Assembly: GCA_963922205.1 (NCBI GenBank)
Contig: CAWUHX010000029.1
Coordinates: 1,612,001-1,676,000, forward strand
DNA from: Romanomermis culicivorax
Lineage: Eukaryota > Nematoda > Enoplea > Mermithida > Mermithidae
Length of the DNA stretch: 64,000 nt
Direction: 5' to 3'
Position numbers and translations under genes: made by a program. The first letter of the stretch is position 1; each line of letters begins with the position of its first letter. Below the pieces are notes generated by a model. It saw only the letters and a program-made list of their open reading frames with translations. It was not told the DNA's origin and ran no database searches. Shown here piece by piece: positions 47,901-59,900 of the stretch.

Positions 47901-50900
47901 TACGCTCAATTTACGCATATACTCAAAGAATAGTCCCCGATCAGTATGAAGCAACGAGACAATAGTGCGCTGTATTTGCCATCGCGAAATCTAAACAAAA
48001 TCGTTTCAGTGCTACAGCTGATTTTTCACTGTTTTACGATCGCTGAAACTATTGCCCGAAATTTATACTTGGATTTACAGACAGTTGCCTACTGTGAACA
48101 ACTATATGAAAAGATTATTGCAACAACATCTGAAGTTCAAAAACTTCAGTGGATATGTGAATTAAAAAATGAACCTCGAATTTTTCAGCTTAGCCGACCA
48201 TTATTCTATAAGCGCTATGTCTTTGTAAGTGATTTGTGTTATCATTTATCATCACTAAAAACTGTTTGTACTTGAAGTTCTTTTTAGTTTGTGGTGCGTA
48301 ATAGGGTATAAAAGCTTCTCTTGGCTGAGAGCCGGAAAATTTCGAATTTTTAACATTCCAACAAGCAAAAAATTGATCTTCTTAATCTTCTATCACAAAA
48401 TTAAATGGATTTATATTTGTGAGGAATATTCATCAACCTATAGTTTTTTAAATGCTTGCAAACAATAAAAGTTGAAAGCAAGCACTGTTTCGTATTCTTG
48501 TTGTTTTCTGATGAACCATATGTCTCATAAGGGATTAAAAATCTGTGAGAAAACTCAGGCTACCTACCTTGAACAATTTTTTGAGTGAAAAAGTATGCAA
48601 TAAAAGCTATGCATGAACAAATTTGACGGCAATACCAATTTATTGGCCCAGTTTCATCAAACAGAATTAACCTTGAGCTGAGCTGCATCTTAAGCTGTAG
48701 CTTAACTCTGTATGTTACACTATTTTCATTAATGCTGCAGCTCAGCGGCAGTTTAACTCAGAGACACAAAAAATATGGAAAAAGTTAAGCTGTAGCTTAA
48801 GTTGTAGCTCAGCTGAAGCTTATGTCTTCGGCGAAACCGGTCCCTGTAATCTTTTTTCAATAGACAAGCATTTTAAAAAGAGACTATCGTTTTGCGCTAT
48901 AACTGTTGAGTTGTTTTACTTGTATAGTCACGAGGAAAGATAGGCTATATTTTTTGTTTATCCCATTCAACAACGGAATATAGCCTATTTCTTTTGAAGA
49001 AATTATGATTTAAAAATACAAACGAACGGTCATGCCCGGAAAACATTTTGACAACAAGGTCGAAAAAAGCCCTGAGCGCTCTAAAAAGCAGCAGATTAAG
49101 TCGTTTTCAAATTTCAGCTTTTTTGGCCTCGAGAACCCGTTTTGAAAACTTGACCTAAAAATTTTCAGACGATTTTTAATCAAAACTTTTCACCCACAAC
49201 TCACTTAAACACAACAAAAAGAAAAGTTTCATTTGTACTCGAGACCATTTCATGAGCTTAGTACCAAAACTGACTACACATGATTTCTAGGCAGTTCCAT
49301 TTCGGAGCACATTTTATACTCTTGTTAGGATCTTGGGCTCGCTTACGAGTTAACGGTCTCGTCCTTCTTGGGACAGTTCTGTCTGTATCAAAAGGTGGAA
49401 CAACAGCTATTCTGGTCGCTGCTAAGGAACTACTGGTCGTGGTCGGAGTACTCTTTGCTTTAGTCGTAGTCGTCATCGTCAACATAGTCGTAGTCGTCGT
49501 GCTAGGTGTCGTAGGTTTTTTAGTCGTGAACTTAGCGATCATGGTCAATCGGGCTTCTTCTAAGAAGAGAAGATGCGATAGAAGTTCAATCAAATTCAAT
49601 TATCATGGGAATATTAGTTTATGCAAAATAATTTATGTCTAACCAATTAATTCACTAATGGCTCATTGCTAATTGAACATCATAACACCGAAAAACAAGT
49701 TTCAAGTTTAACTCACTATTAGCTCGTAAAGGATAAAATTCGAAAGCAAATGCATTTTCCATAGATTATATGCAATGAAAAATTTGTTAGCCCATTCAAC
49801 TAATTAATGACAACTTTTTAGTACAAAAATTCTGTAGTAAAAGTTCTATATGAATGAGTTGAAGACAGTATTCATTTCGGTAATTTTTAATTTACAAACA
49901 TTTGGTAAAAAATAGACCAAAGTTTACTTGGCTAGAAAATTTACTCACCGAAACAGGGGTTCCTGAAATATATGGCTGATTGTAAGTTTGAGCAAGTGGC
50001 GTCCTGCCGAGGACAATAGCAATCGGCCTCCAGAGGAGTGCCTCTGATATTAATAACGGCGTATCGGCAAGCTTGGGCCGTTTTGGAGCATCTCATGTTG
50101 TTCAAATCCCACCCGCAATGCGAGAAATAACGTTCGTGCCACGGCCTGAACATAAATTATTTATTTTAGAATAACTCAATGGCACGTATCAATTGTAGTA
50201 TATTTTTGAGCAATCCTGTATATACATTTTTGTATTTTTGGTAAATATTTTAAATAAGCCTATTTTTACTTCTTTGTTGTTTATACTTTCGTATACATTC
50301 AAATTTCTGTTGTAACCCCAACTTCAAAAATCGGGCATAAAAGTGTTTTTTTGACCTTTTTACGGAAAATTTTCGAAATTTGCGACTTTTTGGGATCATT
50401 TTTGACCCCCATGGATTTTGGATGGGACCCACGAATTTTGGGTTCACTTATCCCTAACCAACCGACGTGAGGTCTTAAGGCCCTGCTATACTTCGACGCA
50501 CTGTTAGAAGTATAGCAGCTCATAGCCGGCGCCGGCCGGCTATGAGCTGCTATTTCGTTTCAAACTGCTATACTTCGTCTTTCTGATGACGGGCGGCGAC
50601 GGTTGTCAATTTCGATTCAACCGAAATTTCTGAACTATCGCTAGCCGTCACGTATGTTATAACATATGAATTATGGTGCAAAAAATGCATCTTGGTGTTT
50701 TATCATTTTTCGTAGGTTTGCAGTAGGTATCTCACGGCCGGCACCGGATGAAGTATAGCAGCAAAAATTTGCAACCGGTGACGGCCGGCACCGATTTAAA
50801 AATATTTCATCCGGCGCCGTCCGACCCTGACCGGCGCCGGCCGTCGAAGTATAGCAGGGCCTAAGTATGCTATTAGTCCAACGTTTTTTTCATACCTCCA

Positions 50901-53900
50901 AGCTCATCGATCAATAATTGTCAATGATTGCTATAATCTCAATGATTGCTATAATCTGTTTTTCTCGAAGTGCTCCCAAATAATGAAAGTGGAAAGAAAG
51001 TACTGTTTAATTTTTTATGATTTTCTGCTGAAACATGTGTCTCGAATAGCTTTCAAGAATTTTTCGAGTAAGAGGATCCCAAAGTAAAAGCTTTTCGTAA
51101 ACGATTTTGGCGACTACTAATTCTTATAATTCTCCAATTCAAAAAGCATTTTATTGAAAAAATATTTTATGTTTTCTCGTTCAGGATCAGTATCAATCTG
51201 ACACATAAATAAAATTTTCAATAAATTGAAAGCTTCTGTGCATTGAACAATCGATCAACTACAATCTGTTTTTTATGAAATGCGTCTGAATTGAAAATTG
51301 ACAAAAATAAAAATTGTTTTTAAATCGTATGCGCGAAACTCGGGCTGTAATTTTTTCAGAAAATGGTTGAAGGTTAGTTGAGTAATTTAGCAAATTTGCA
51401 GTTCTATGACCCGCGATTTAGAACAAAACTAACAAAAACATAAAATAATATTTACTTTTCGCTTTCACTTTCAAAAAGCACTTGAAGAATAACAGACCGC
51501 AGCTATTTAGCTATTTGAAAAATGGCTCAATACTTTCCGTTTGAAGGTGTCCATCAGTGAATGTTGGATTAAAAAAATTGATCTGTGTTTTGAAATGCGT
51601 AAATTTTCGAAAGATGCATGTTATAGTGTACTCCATAGCCCACAGAATCAAAAGTATTATCACACGTTAATCATTTTTCGCTTGCAACTTGTTTAGAATG
51701 GAATTTGCATAAAGGTGCCAAACGGGGACACTTCGCAGATCTCAATAACCGCGGAAGGATTTATGCACTCCATAGATTATATCAGCATCTATGTAGAAGA
51801 TGTAGCATAAACAATGTTCAAGGATAAAAAAGATTAGTATAACATTACTCAAATCGCTGTGAGCTATTTAATGTACTGTGTAATGTGTATTTTATGATTT
51901 CGAACTCAAGAATGCGCACTACTAGATGATCACAAAGAAATTTTACGAATGTCGGGTCATTCATTCAAGAAGAGAGCGAACAAAAGTGAAATCTTAAGCC
52001 TCATTTATATTTGCCTTTTCCGACGGAACAGAACGGAACGGAATGCAATCGACACAACGTTACCGAACGAAAGGGAAATTTTCGTTCCATTCGGTTCGGT
52101 TGGAGGTTACTGTCGGTCATTTTCCACAAAATTGCAGTTATCCTTTCCGATCGAAAGTGGATTTTCAGGCTGAACGTTCCAAGCTGTTGGCGATCCGTTC
52201 CGTTCCGTCGAAAAAGGCAAGTATAAATGACCCATAAATGACTCCCTAGACTTCACAGGATTTCAGAGACACCATTATGTTGATACTGACCTGCACATTG
52301 AACTCTCTTTGCAAGCTTTGACGAGCTCGTTGCACGATTTCAAAACACCGTCTTCACTACTATACATACACGTTGGGAATAATATTTTCTGAAAATATGA
52401 TGGTAATTATTTTGGATAATAAGAATGAAATTACGACCGAATACGATTATGCATTTTTCCTGATTAGGCAAATTCAGTTTTCACCTGAACTTTCATACAC
52501 TCGACGTCGTATCGTTTACACGTGCAAAACGTCATGGCTTCTTGCAAGTCCCTGTCCACGTAAGTGGAGAACCGCCTCAGGGCCTGTGAGCACGACGCCC
52601 TATCGCAATAGCCTTTTCGGTTCGAGGCGCAACTGATTTCGATTTCGGACAAATGCCACCCGCAAGTCTGTTGCCAGCGGCATTGGGAGTAGGCTTTTTG
52701 ACATGTACTGCCTGAAGATGAAAAGATAGGCACCAATTCTCAACGCGTATTCAACAAAAAAATATGGCAACTTATTCAGTATCGAGGAACACAAATGCCA
52801 TTCTGTAAGTATAAAACCAGGCGTTTTATAGATGTCATAAAAAGTCTCTCAATCTAAAACGCATGGTTGGTAAGTGCTTTTAAATTAAAAATGATACATA
52901 AGTACTGTCTGTTTTGTATGCTTTTACTGTACAGCTTTTTAACACAACCACTGTGGTTCAGTTGAGTTACTTCACTAATAAACAGCTCTATATAAATACA
53001 TTTGGCCGATAATTTCGAAAAGGCGAAATAGTACTTGATTTAATTTTTTAGAAGCATTCAAGGAAAATTGAGTATAAAGTTCAACAATTTTTGGATATTT
53101 GAGAATCGTATTTGATAGTTCGACTTACCAAAGAGTGAAAAATAATCGCGTCTGAAAACCATGCTAACAACATTATAGTCAGTTTTTCTTTTCTTGAAAT
53201 GCTTGAAAAAAGTAAAAGTGATAAGTTCATACTATTTCATTTTTTACTATTTCCTTTTAAACTACAGGATTGGAAATTTGTGATCCTACTAAACTATCTG
53301 TTTTTTCCCCAATAAGTCCACCAGCCTGGTAAGTCGATCATCGCACAAGGTCGACTACCCTACAATTTAGCATTTCTTTTTCACATAAGTCCAAGTCTAA
53401 GCATAAATCTAAGGCAAAACTTAAGCCTGAGCCTATGCCCTGAAAGCAATCTAATCGCAAATTTGGATTATTAAAATGTTGTGGAATTTGGGCTTATCAG
53501 TATAGTCGACTTCGTGGGACAGTCGACTTACTGGGATTACTGGGAATTTATATGTCTAAAAAATTATGCTTATATCACTGGTCGACCTGCTGGGATGGTC
53601 GAATTACTGGGATGGTCGACCTACTGGGATGATACCCTCTATAAAAAACATACTACAATTTTATTTACTGATAAAAACTATGGTATTCCTTTTGCCCAAA
53701 ATTACCTTTCCCATAGCTACACATATACAAAAAAATAGCAGTTTTCAGTTGTCTCGCCTTTACGTGTTTGGTTGTTCCATGTGGGGTGTTTTACTTTTTT
53801 GTTGCCAAGAGCTAGCATATACTGAAGTACATTTTTTAAATGCTTCCAAATAATGAAACTAAAAGCAAGTATTATTTCTCTTATTTTCAATTTTCTGCCA

Positions 53901-56900
53901 AGCTATTTATCACGGTTGGGGTTCATAAGCGCGAACGGCCCATAACAGCGAATGAGCTCAATAGCGCAAACGACTCATAAGCGCGATAACAGTATATAAT
54001 TAAGTGTGTCCTAAATTTTCTACTGTGAAAGGCTCATAAGCGCGAAATACTCCTGATTGTAAGGGCTAATAATCTTTATGTCAGTCTGTCTTATGTAGTT
54101 TGAAGGAACTCAATGTATAGGGTTTTCTTAGAACGAGTCCCATTAGCATTCGTGCTAATGAAAAAATATTTCATTAGCACAGTTAGGGTGATTGAAAAAC
54201 GTTATTTGGTTGGTGGCAAACTAATGTGTGAGTTTTTCAATTCTGATAACTTGCTTTTATTGTATAATCAACTCACGAAATCACGTTTGATGTTGGTACT
54301 TTCAAAAGGAATAAGGCACTCATCTGATTCTAATTAAATTAGCTGATTCTTACATTATGCACTTGGTGAGTTAACCGACAAGTTCAGCGGTTAGTTTGAC
54401 AGTAAAACTTTTAAGAACCGCGAGTCATATTCTGTTTGGATAGAAGTTTACATGTTTTTATTGTATCTGGAATTGCGCGTCAACTTCAATATAGGTTCTC
54501 GATTGATCTTTCCAGAAAACGTGCGATTATATTTGCTACTCACTATTACTAATTTGCATAAACTCAGCATATGTTAAAACAGCTATTTACAAATTATAGT
54601 AGTGTCCAAGAAGTTAGAGCCGAAGATGATTCAGATTCGAGCCACAGTCATTCACTAAACAAAAGTGACGAAGAGAATGAGGATATTGACGAAGTTTTTA
54701 TTTGTGAAAACGAAGATTTTTGGTTTTTCAACACAATTTTGTGATATCTTTAACTTTTTTCTCGAACTTTTTTGAAAGCTTCTCCTTTTAGCTCCGTGCT
54801 AAAAACCCTGTTAATGTATGCTGATTAGCATATTCCACTAAATAATTTTAAAGATTTCTATTCGAAAACAGATTAACGTCATCAAAATCCATGATTTATA
54901 TTACTGATCTGTCGAAACTCAACGAGAGAGCCAAGTTTTTGAATGTATTGTTGTTTTGTTGAAGTTCTTGTATTTTTTGTTTCTATTTTTAACTCAAAAA
55001 GTCGAGGCTTCATTTATGCATATTATACACCCTTTCTCACAAACAATTTTAATGTGATAGCACAGAAATAACGTTTCCGCGCTTGTGAGCCTTTTACGCT
55101 TATGGGCCATACCCATATGTCACATTGCATTGGTAATTTTCGAGCACCCTCAACGTAATTTTTCGATCGTGCCCCAACTCCGCCACCGTCCCAACACCGC
55201 CACCGTCCCATCTCCGCCACCGTCCCAACTCCGCCACTATCGTGTCACAACACCGCCACCGTCCCAACTCCGCCACTGTCATAACACCGCCACCGTCCCA
55301 ACTCCGCCACCGTCCCAACTCCGCCACTGTCCCAACTCTGCCACTTTCTTGTCCTAACTTTCGCAATCTTTCAAAAAGTTTGTTTTTTGTAACAAAGTTT
55401 TTTTTTTGCTTAACAACATGACATTGCTAATTCATAGGATGGCAAAAACTGATATTATCATTAAAGCAATAAATACATGGTATATTTATATAATCTTCGT
55501 TTGTATAGTCGTACTTAAGTATACAAACGATTTTACCAAAATAACCAAAAATAGAACAATGAGCGTGAGACCGGAATTTACTTCATTAGCATATTACCAA
55601 AATAACTGTGTGCTTTGCACATTAAAATACAAACATACGGATCTGTTTTCATTTCTTGTTGTCAATTGATTCGAATTTGTGTAATCAAATCATGGGTGAC
55701 TTTAGTCCTATTGAAAATTTTATGAATCAGGAATTAAAGAGTAGATCGGGAACGATTTGATGGCCAGAATAACAGATTATTTGCGTCATTTAGTGCATCT
55801 ATTGGGTTAATGTTGAAATTTGCATTCGGAATTGATGAATAAATATGATACATTGACACGGAAAAATTATCACTTATATCTTGAAATACTGTTCATTCAT
55901 AGATCTGATAAGCACATTTGGTTAAGTTTAACGCGTTACAAAAAATAAACTTTTTGAAAGATTGCGAAAGTTAGGACAAGAAAGTGGCGGAGTTGGGACA
56001 GTGGCGGAGTTGGGACGGTGGCGGTGTTGGGACAGTGGCGGAGTTGGGACGGTGGCGGAGTTAGGACGGTGGCGGTGTTGGGACAGTGGCGGAGTTGGGA
56101 CGGTGGCAGAGTTGGGACGGTGGCGGAGTTGGGAGTGATGGCGGTGTTGGGACACGATAGTGGCGGAGTTGGGACGGTGGCGGAGTTGGGATGGTGGCGG
56201 TGTTGGGACGTTGGCGGTGTTGGGACGGGCCCAATTTTTCATCCCTGACACTAATCCTTCGTTTTGACGGCAGTACTGATTTTGCAATCTTGTATATATA
56301 GTCTTGGGAACATAATGAATTGGAATAAATAAAATCATGCTGAAATCACGTCTCGACATCATTTTCACATATCTATCAATATCTCACTTTCGAAACTATG
56401 GGAATATCCGTACCTGATGAGAAAATACTTTCGGGAGCGACCAACATAAAAAAATGCGGAATAACTGTTAGTAGTGAAGAATAAATATCAAAGTGGTAGG
56501 AGAACATTCAACTGGAGAAATTTAGTAACAATATCATAATTCTCTCCTGCTAGCAAAGTATTGTAATGGACAATAAAAGGCGTACACGAAGACCCAGAAA
56601 TATAGAAGTTCCCCTCAACCGTACCCTACTCATTTACGATGACAAATTTTTTCCAACCTCACATCTCTAGTCTGCAATGCCGGAGATTTGACACTTCTTA
56701 CAAGAATGAATAGATGATGAATGCTTCGTTTTGAGTGTGTACATGCTGCATCACTGTATAAACTACATATCGTCGGAAGAATTAATATAAAATGTATGAT
56801 GATGAATAGCCCCATCGATCATTAGGGTTGTCGGCCTGCCCACCCGACCAGTCCATCAAAACACCATGATTTTTCGATGCGGTTTTTTAACTCCCTTTCC

Positions 56901-59900
56901 ATTATCCTCGGCGGTTGCTTGGCTATGTTGCGCGACAAGCAGACAATTTTTAGTTGAAAATATATTGTAATTATGGTATCCTTGTTGTCACACATGTTCA
57001 ACTTTGGGATGGTGGATTTCTGAACGATTTTTCTTCTTTTCTTTCCATCCTCCTCATAAATATAGGCAAAATTGTAGGTTTTTAAAAATACATTTTTCAT
57101 TCGGAAATGTGACAAGTCAGCACGGATGCTATGCGCTATATTTGGTAAAGACGGCAGTATATAATAAAGCAAGCAAATCAAGCTAGTTTCAAGATTTGAT
57201 GAAAATGAATTCGGGACGCATAGTCCAAGCGGACAAATTGAGAGAGTATGTTCTGTACTACAGGACGTATATGCTTTTCAGACTTGAGTTGTGGAGAAAT
57301 TGAAGAAGCTTGGAAAACATTCCATTTATTTTAAACTGATAGATGCACCATAGTTTTGGCACACCTAACCTTACTAGAGATCAGAAAAACCATTGCGACA
57401 GTTAGAATTATTAAGAGACACTTTCTGTAAGAATCACCGCGAGGTCGGATAACCTTAAAAAAAGTCGCCCTGAATTTTACATATGTTGCTCAGTTTTTGA
57501 CGTTTTGTCCCTTTACTCCAAGTGCCCCGTTACTCCAAGTGTCCCATTACCCCAAGAATGTTATAAATCTATTTTTAAAAATCCCACTACTCCATATGTC
57601 CCATTACCCCAAGTGTCCCGTTACTCCAAGTGTACCGTTACTCCAAGAATGCTATAAATTTTTAAAATTGCAATTAGATTGGCATGATCATTTTGCAGCC
57701 AATAATTTTAAACGTATTTCAATATGCAAATTTGACTCTATTGTGCAATAGTTCGTCTGAATAATTTATACATTGCCATTCTAAAACTTTTTCTGACAGG
57801 CAGGTTTATTCAGACAACAGGGAAAGTTGCTACTGTTTTTTGCCAAAAAAATTTTTCATCAAATGATGTAAATTATTCAACTCATATAGTTGAAGTTTTT
57901 ATTTGTAATTTAAATGACCTGTAATGAATATTACACGGTAACTATATGTATAGCTAGATCTATAGCTGATTTTAAAAATAATTTTTCGACAATTAAAAAT
58001 CTATTACGAAATGATTAGAAAATTATGAAAAATGCAGATGATTTGACCTCTTTAAAACAATTTTGTGGAAGTTTTTATTGCACAAAACTTCTACCACTTT
58101 TAGCAGTCTTTGGTTTCCCGCCGACGTATACTCCACTTTGCCTTGCACTAAGCCGTAAGATAGTAGAAGCGCATCGTTCAAAAGATTTCGACAATATTTG
58201 AAATCATACTCTAAAAATGATTTTTTCAGTTTACACCGTTGTGTAAATATAGTGTCAAGTGGCGTAAACACAATACGCTTTATTCGATAGCGTATCCAAG
58301 TCCCTATTGTGTATAAAAAAAATTTAGGTTGTAAAGTGCGCTACAGGAGAGACTATTGGTAATCTCCTGCACCCAAGATACATAAAAACATGGTGTTTCA
58401 TTTTTTTTAAAGCAGTGTGTATAAGTTATGTTATATAATCAAATTACTAACCCGCATAGTTCTCTGGTTGTGAGTTTTCATCATCGCACAACGGAAAGAC
58501 AGGCTAATGTAAAAGCCATGCAAAGTACGGAAAGACGTGTTGTGGTGCCGCTATTTCGGTGCCCCTTCTTCGGCGCCAGCTATTTTAGTGCCAGCCACTT
58601 CGGCGCCGGCTGCTTCGGCGCCAATTGACTTTCCTCTTTTCGTTTTATTTGTTTCTTCAGTTTTCTTTATTTTTCTCATTTCGTATCTTTTTCTTTTTTT
58701 AACCATTATTTTTCTTTGAATTTATTATTATTTTGTTTTGTGTGTCTTTGTTTATGTTTTGTTTATTTAATGCTGTTCTTTCTTGGTCTTATATTTTTCT
58801 TTGTATTTCTTTGTATTTCGTTTTCTGTGTTTTGCTCAAATGTTTGTTTAAGTAGTTATGTTGAAGTACATACGAGAAATTTTAGAAGATTCATATAGCA
58901 TTGTTAGAATAACGGGACACCATTTTTTTGCAAAAAGTTGCGTTACTTGGGGAAAGAGCATTACTCGGAGTAAAGGGACACTTGGAGTAACGAGGCACAA
59001 TTGTTTTTGACGCTGATTACCAAGATAACCATCATTTTACACAAAAATCACTTTTCACGATGTTATGGGCATCTAAAGTTGTGAAAATTTTCACAAAACT
59101 GCAAAAATTTTGATATTGCATTTTCATGTACAATTCTGTCAATTTGTATTATATTTTGTTCGATTTTCCTTTAAATGATAAAGCAGACGTTGGGCTACAA
59201 TTGCTTGACGTATCCATGTCAAAATTGTTTTTAAAAATATTGTATGAACGGGAGAACGCAGAAAATTAAAGATTTGCCTGTCAAAATTTTGCACATTTTG
59301 GCCTACAGTAATCTAAAATAGGTTCGGGCCGAGAACATTTTGCGTTTTTAGTCCCTAAAATGACTAGAAATCATGGAAATTTAGACTTAGGCCAGTCAAA
59401 AAATTTGAAATTTTTTTGTGCCATTCCAATTTTTTTAATGCCAAAAACCATGTTTTGGCACAAAAATACTGATCTGAACCTCAAGCAGATTTTGATTAAC
59501 CCTCGGCAGATTCATGCTGACCCCAGCAGATTCGATCAACCAACATTGATGAGGAAAATGATGAAGGAAAATGAGAAAAAATGGGAAGATGTCATAAAAA
59601 TGACAATGATAATGATTTTTCTAAACAAAGCATACTTGATGCCAAGGGAAACTTCAAAAATTGCTGATCAAGCGAATATTTTCACATATTTTACAAATAT
59701 AGAGGAGAGAATGTGATGCTTGGATGGCAGAAAAATTTGCATCCTAGCTCCTGTCTTGGCTGACCGCCGACCGAATTCGTATGTAGTGCATGAATGGCTA
59801 AGTTTATAATTTATCTACTGGCGAAAACATATACCAACAAAACAAAATATTTTAATGCTCATATTTTCTACATCAGGAATTACCTTTGCGAAATTGATCG

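Noticed and set aside
47551..49642. Val-rich plus-strand frames at 47,551-47,748 and 49,280-49,642
   Set aside because: Complement of the Thr-rich receptor exons (ACG/ACT read as CGT/AGT).
55085..56368. Pro/Gln/Arg-rich and Gly/Val/Trp-rich frames of 76-146 codons
   Set aside because: A 17-bp repeat is open in all frames; these are translations of the minisatellite arms.
56822..57181. 119-codon minus-strand frame as a receptor exon
   Set aside because: No cysteine pattern matching the receptor; flanking receptor exons already join in phase without it.
55165..57660. CRISPR-like appearance of regularly spaced repeats
   Set aside because: Repeats are contiguous minisatellites without unique spacers, in a eukaryotic genome with spliced genes.
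59360..59716. 118-codon plus-strand frame
   Set aside because: Its start lies in the TTGGCACAAA repeat family; no domain recognised and no splice support.
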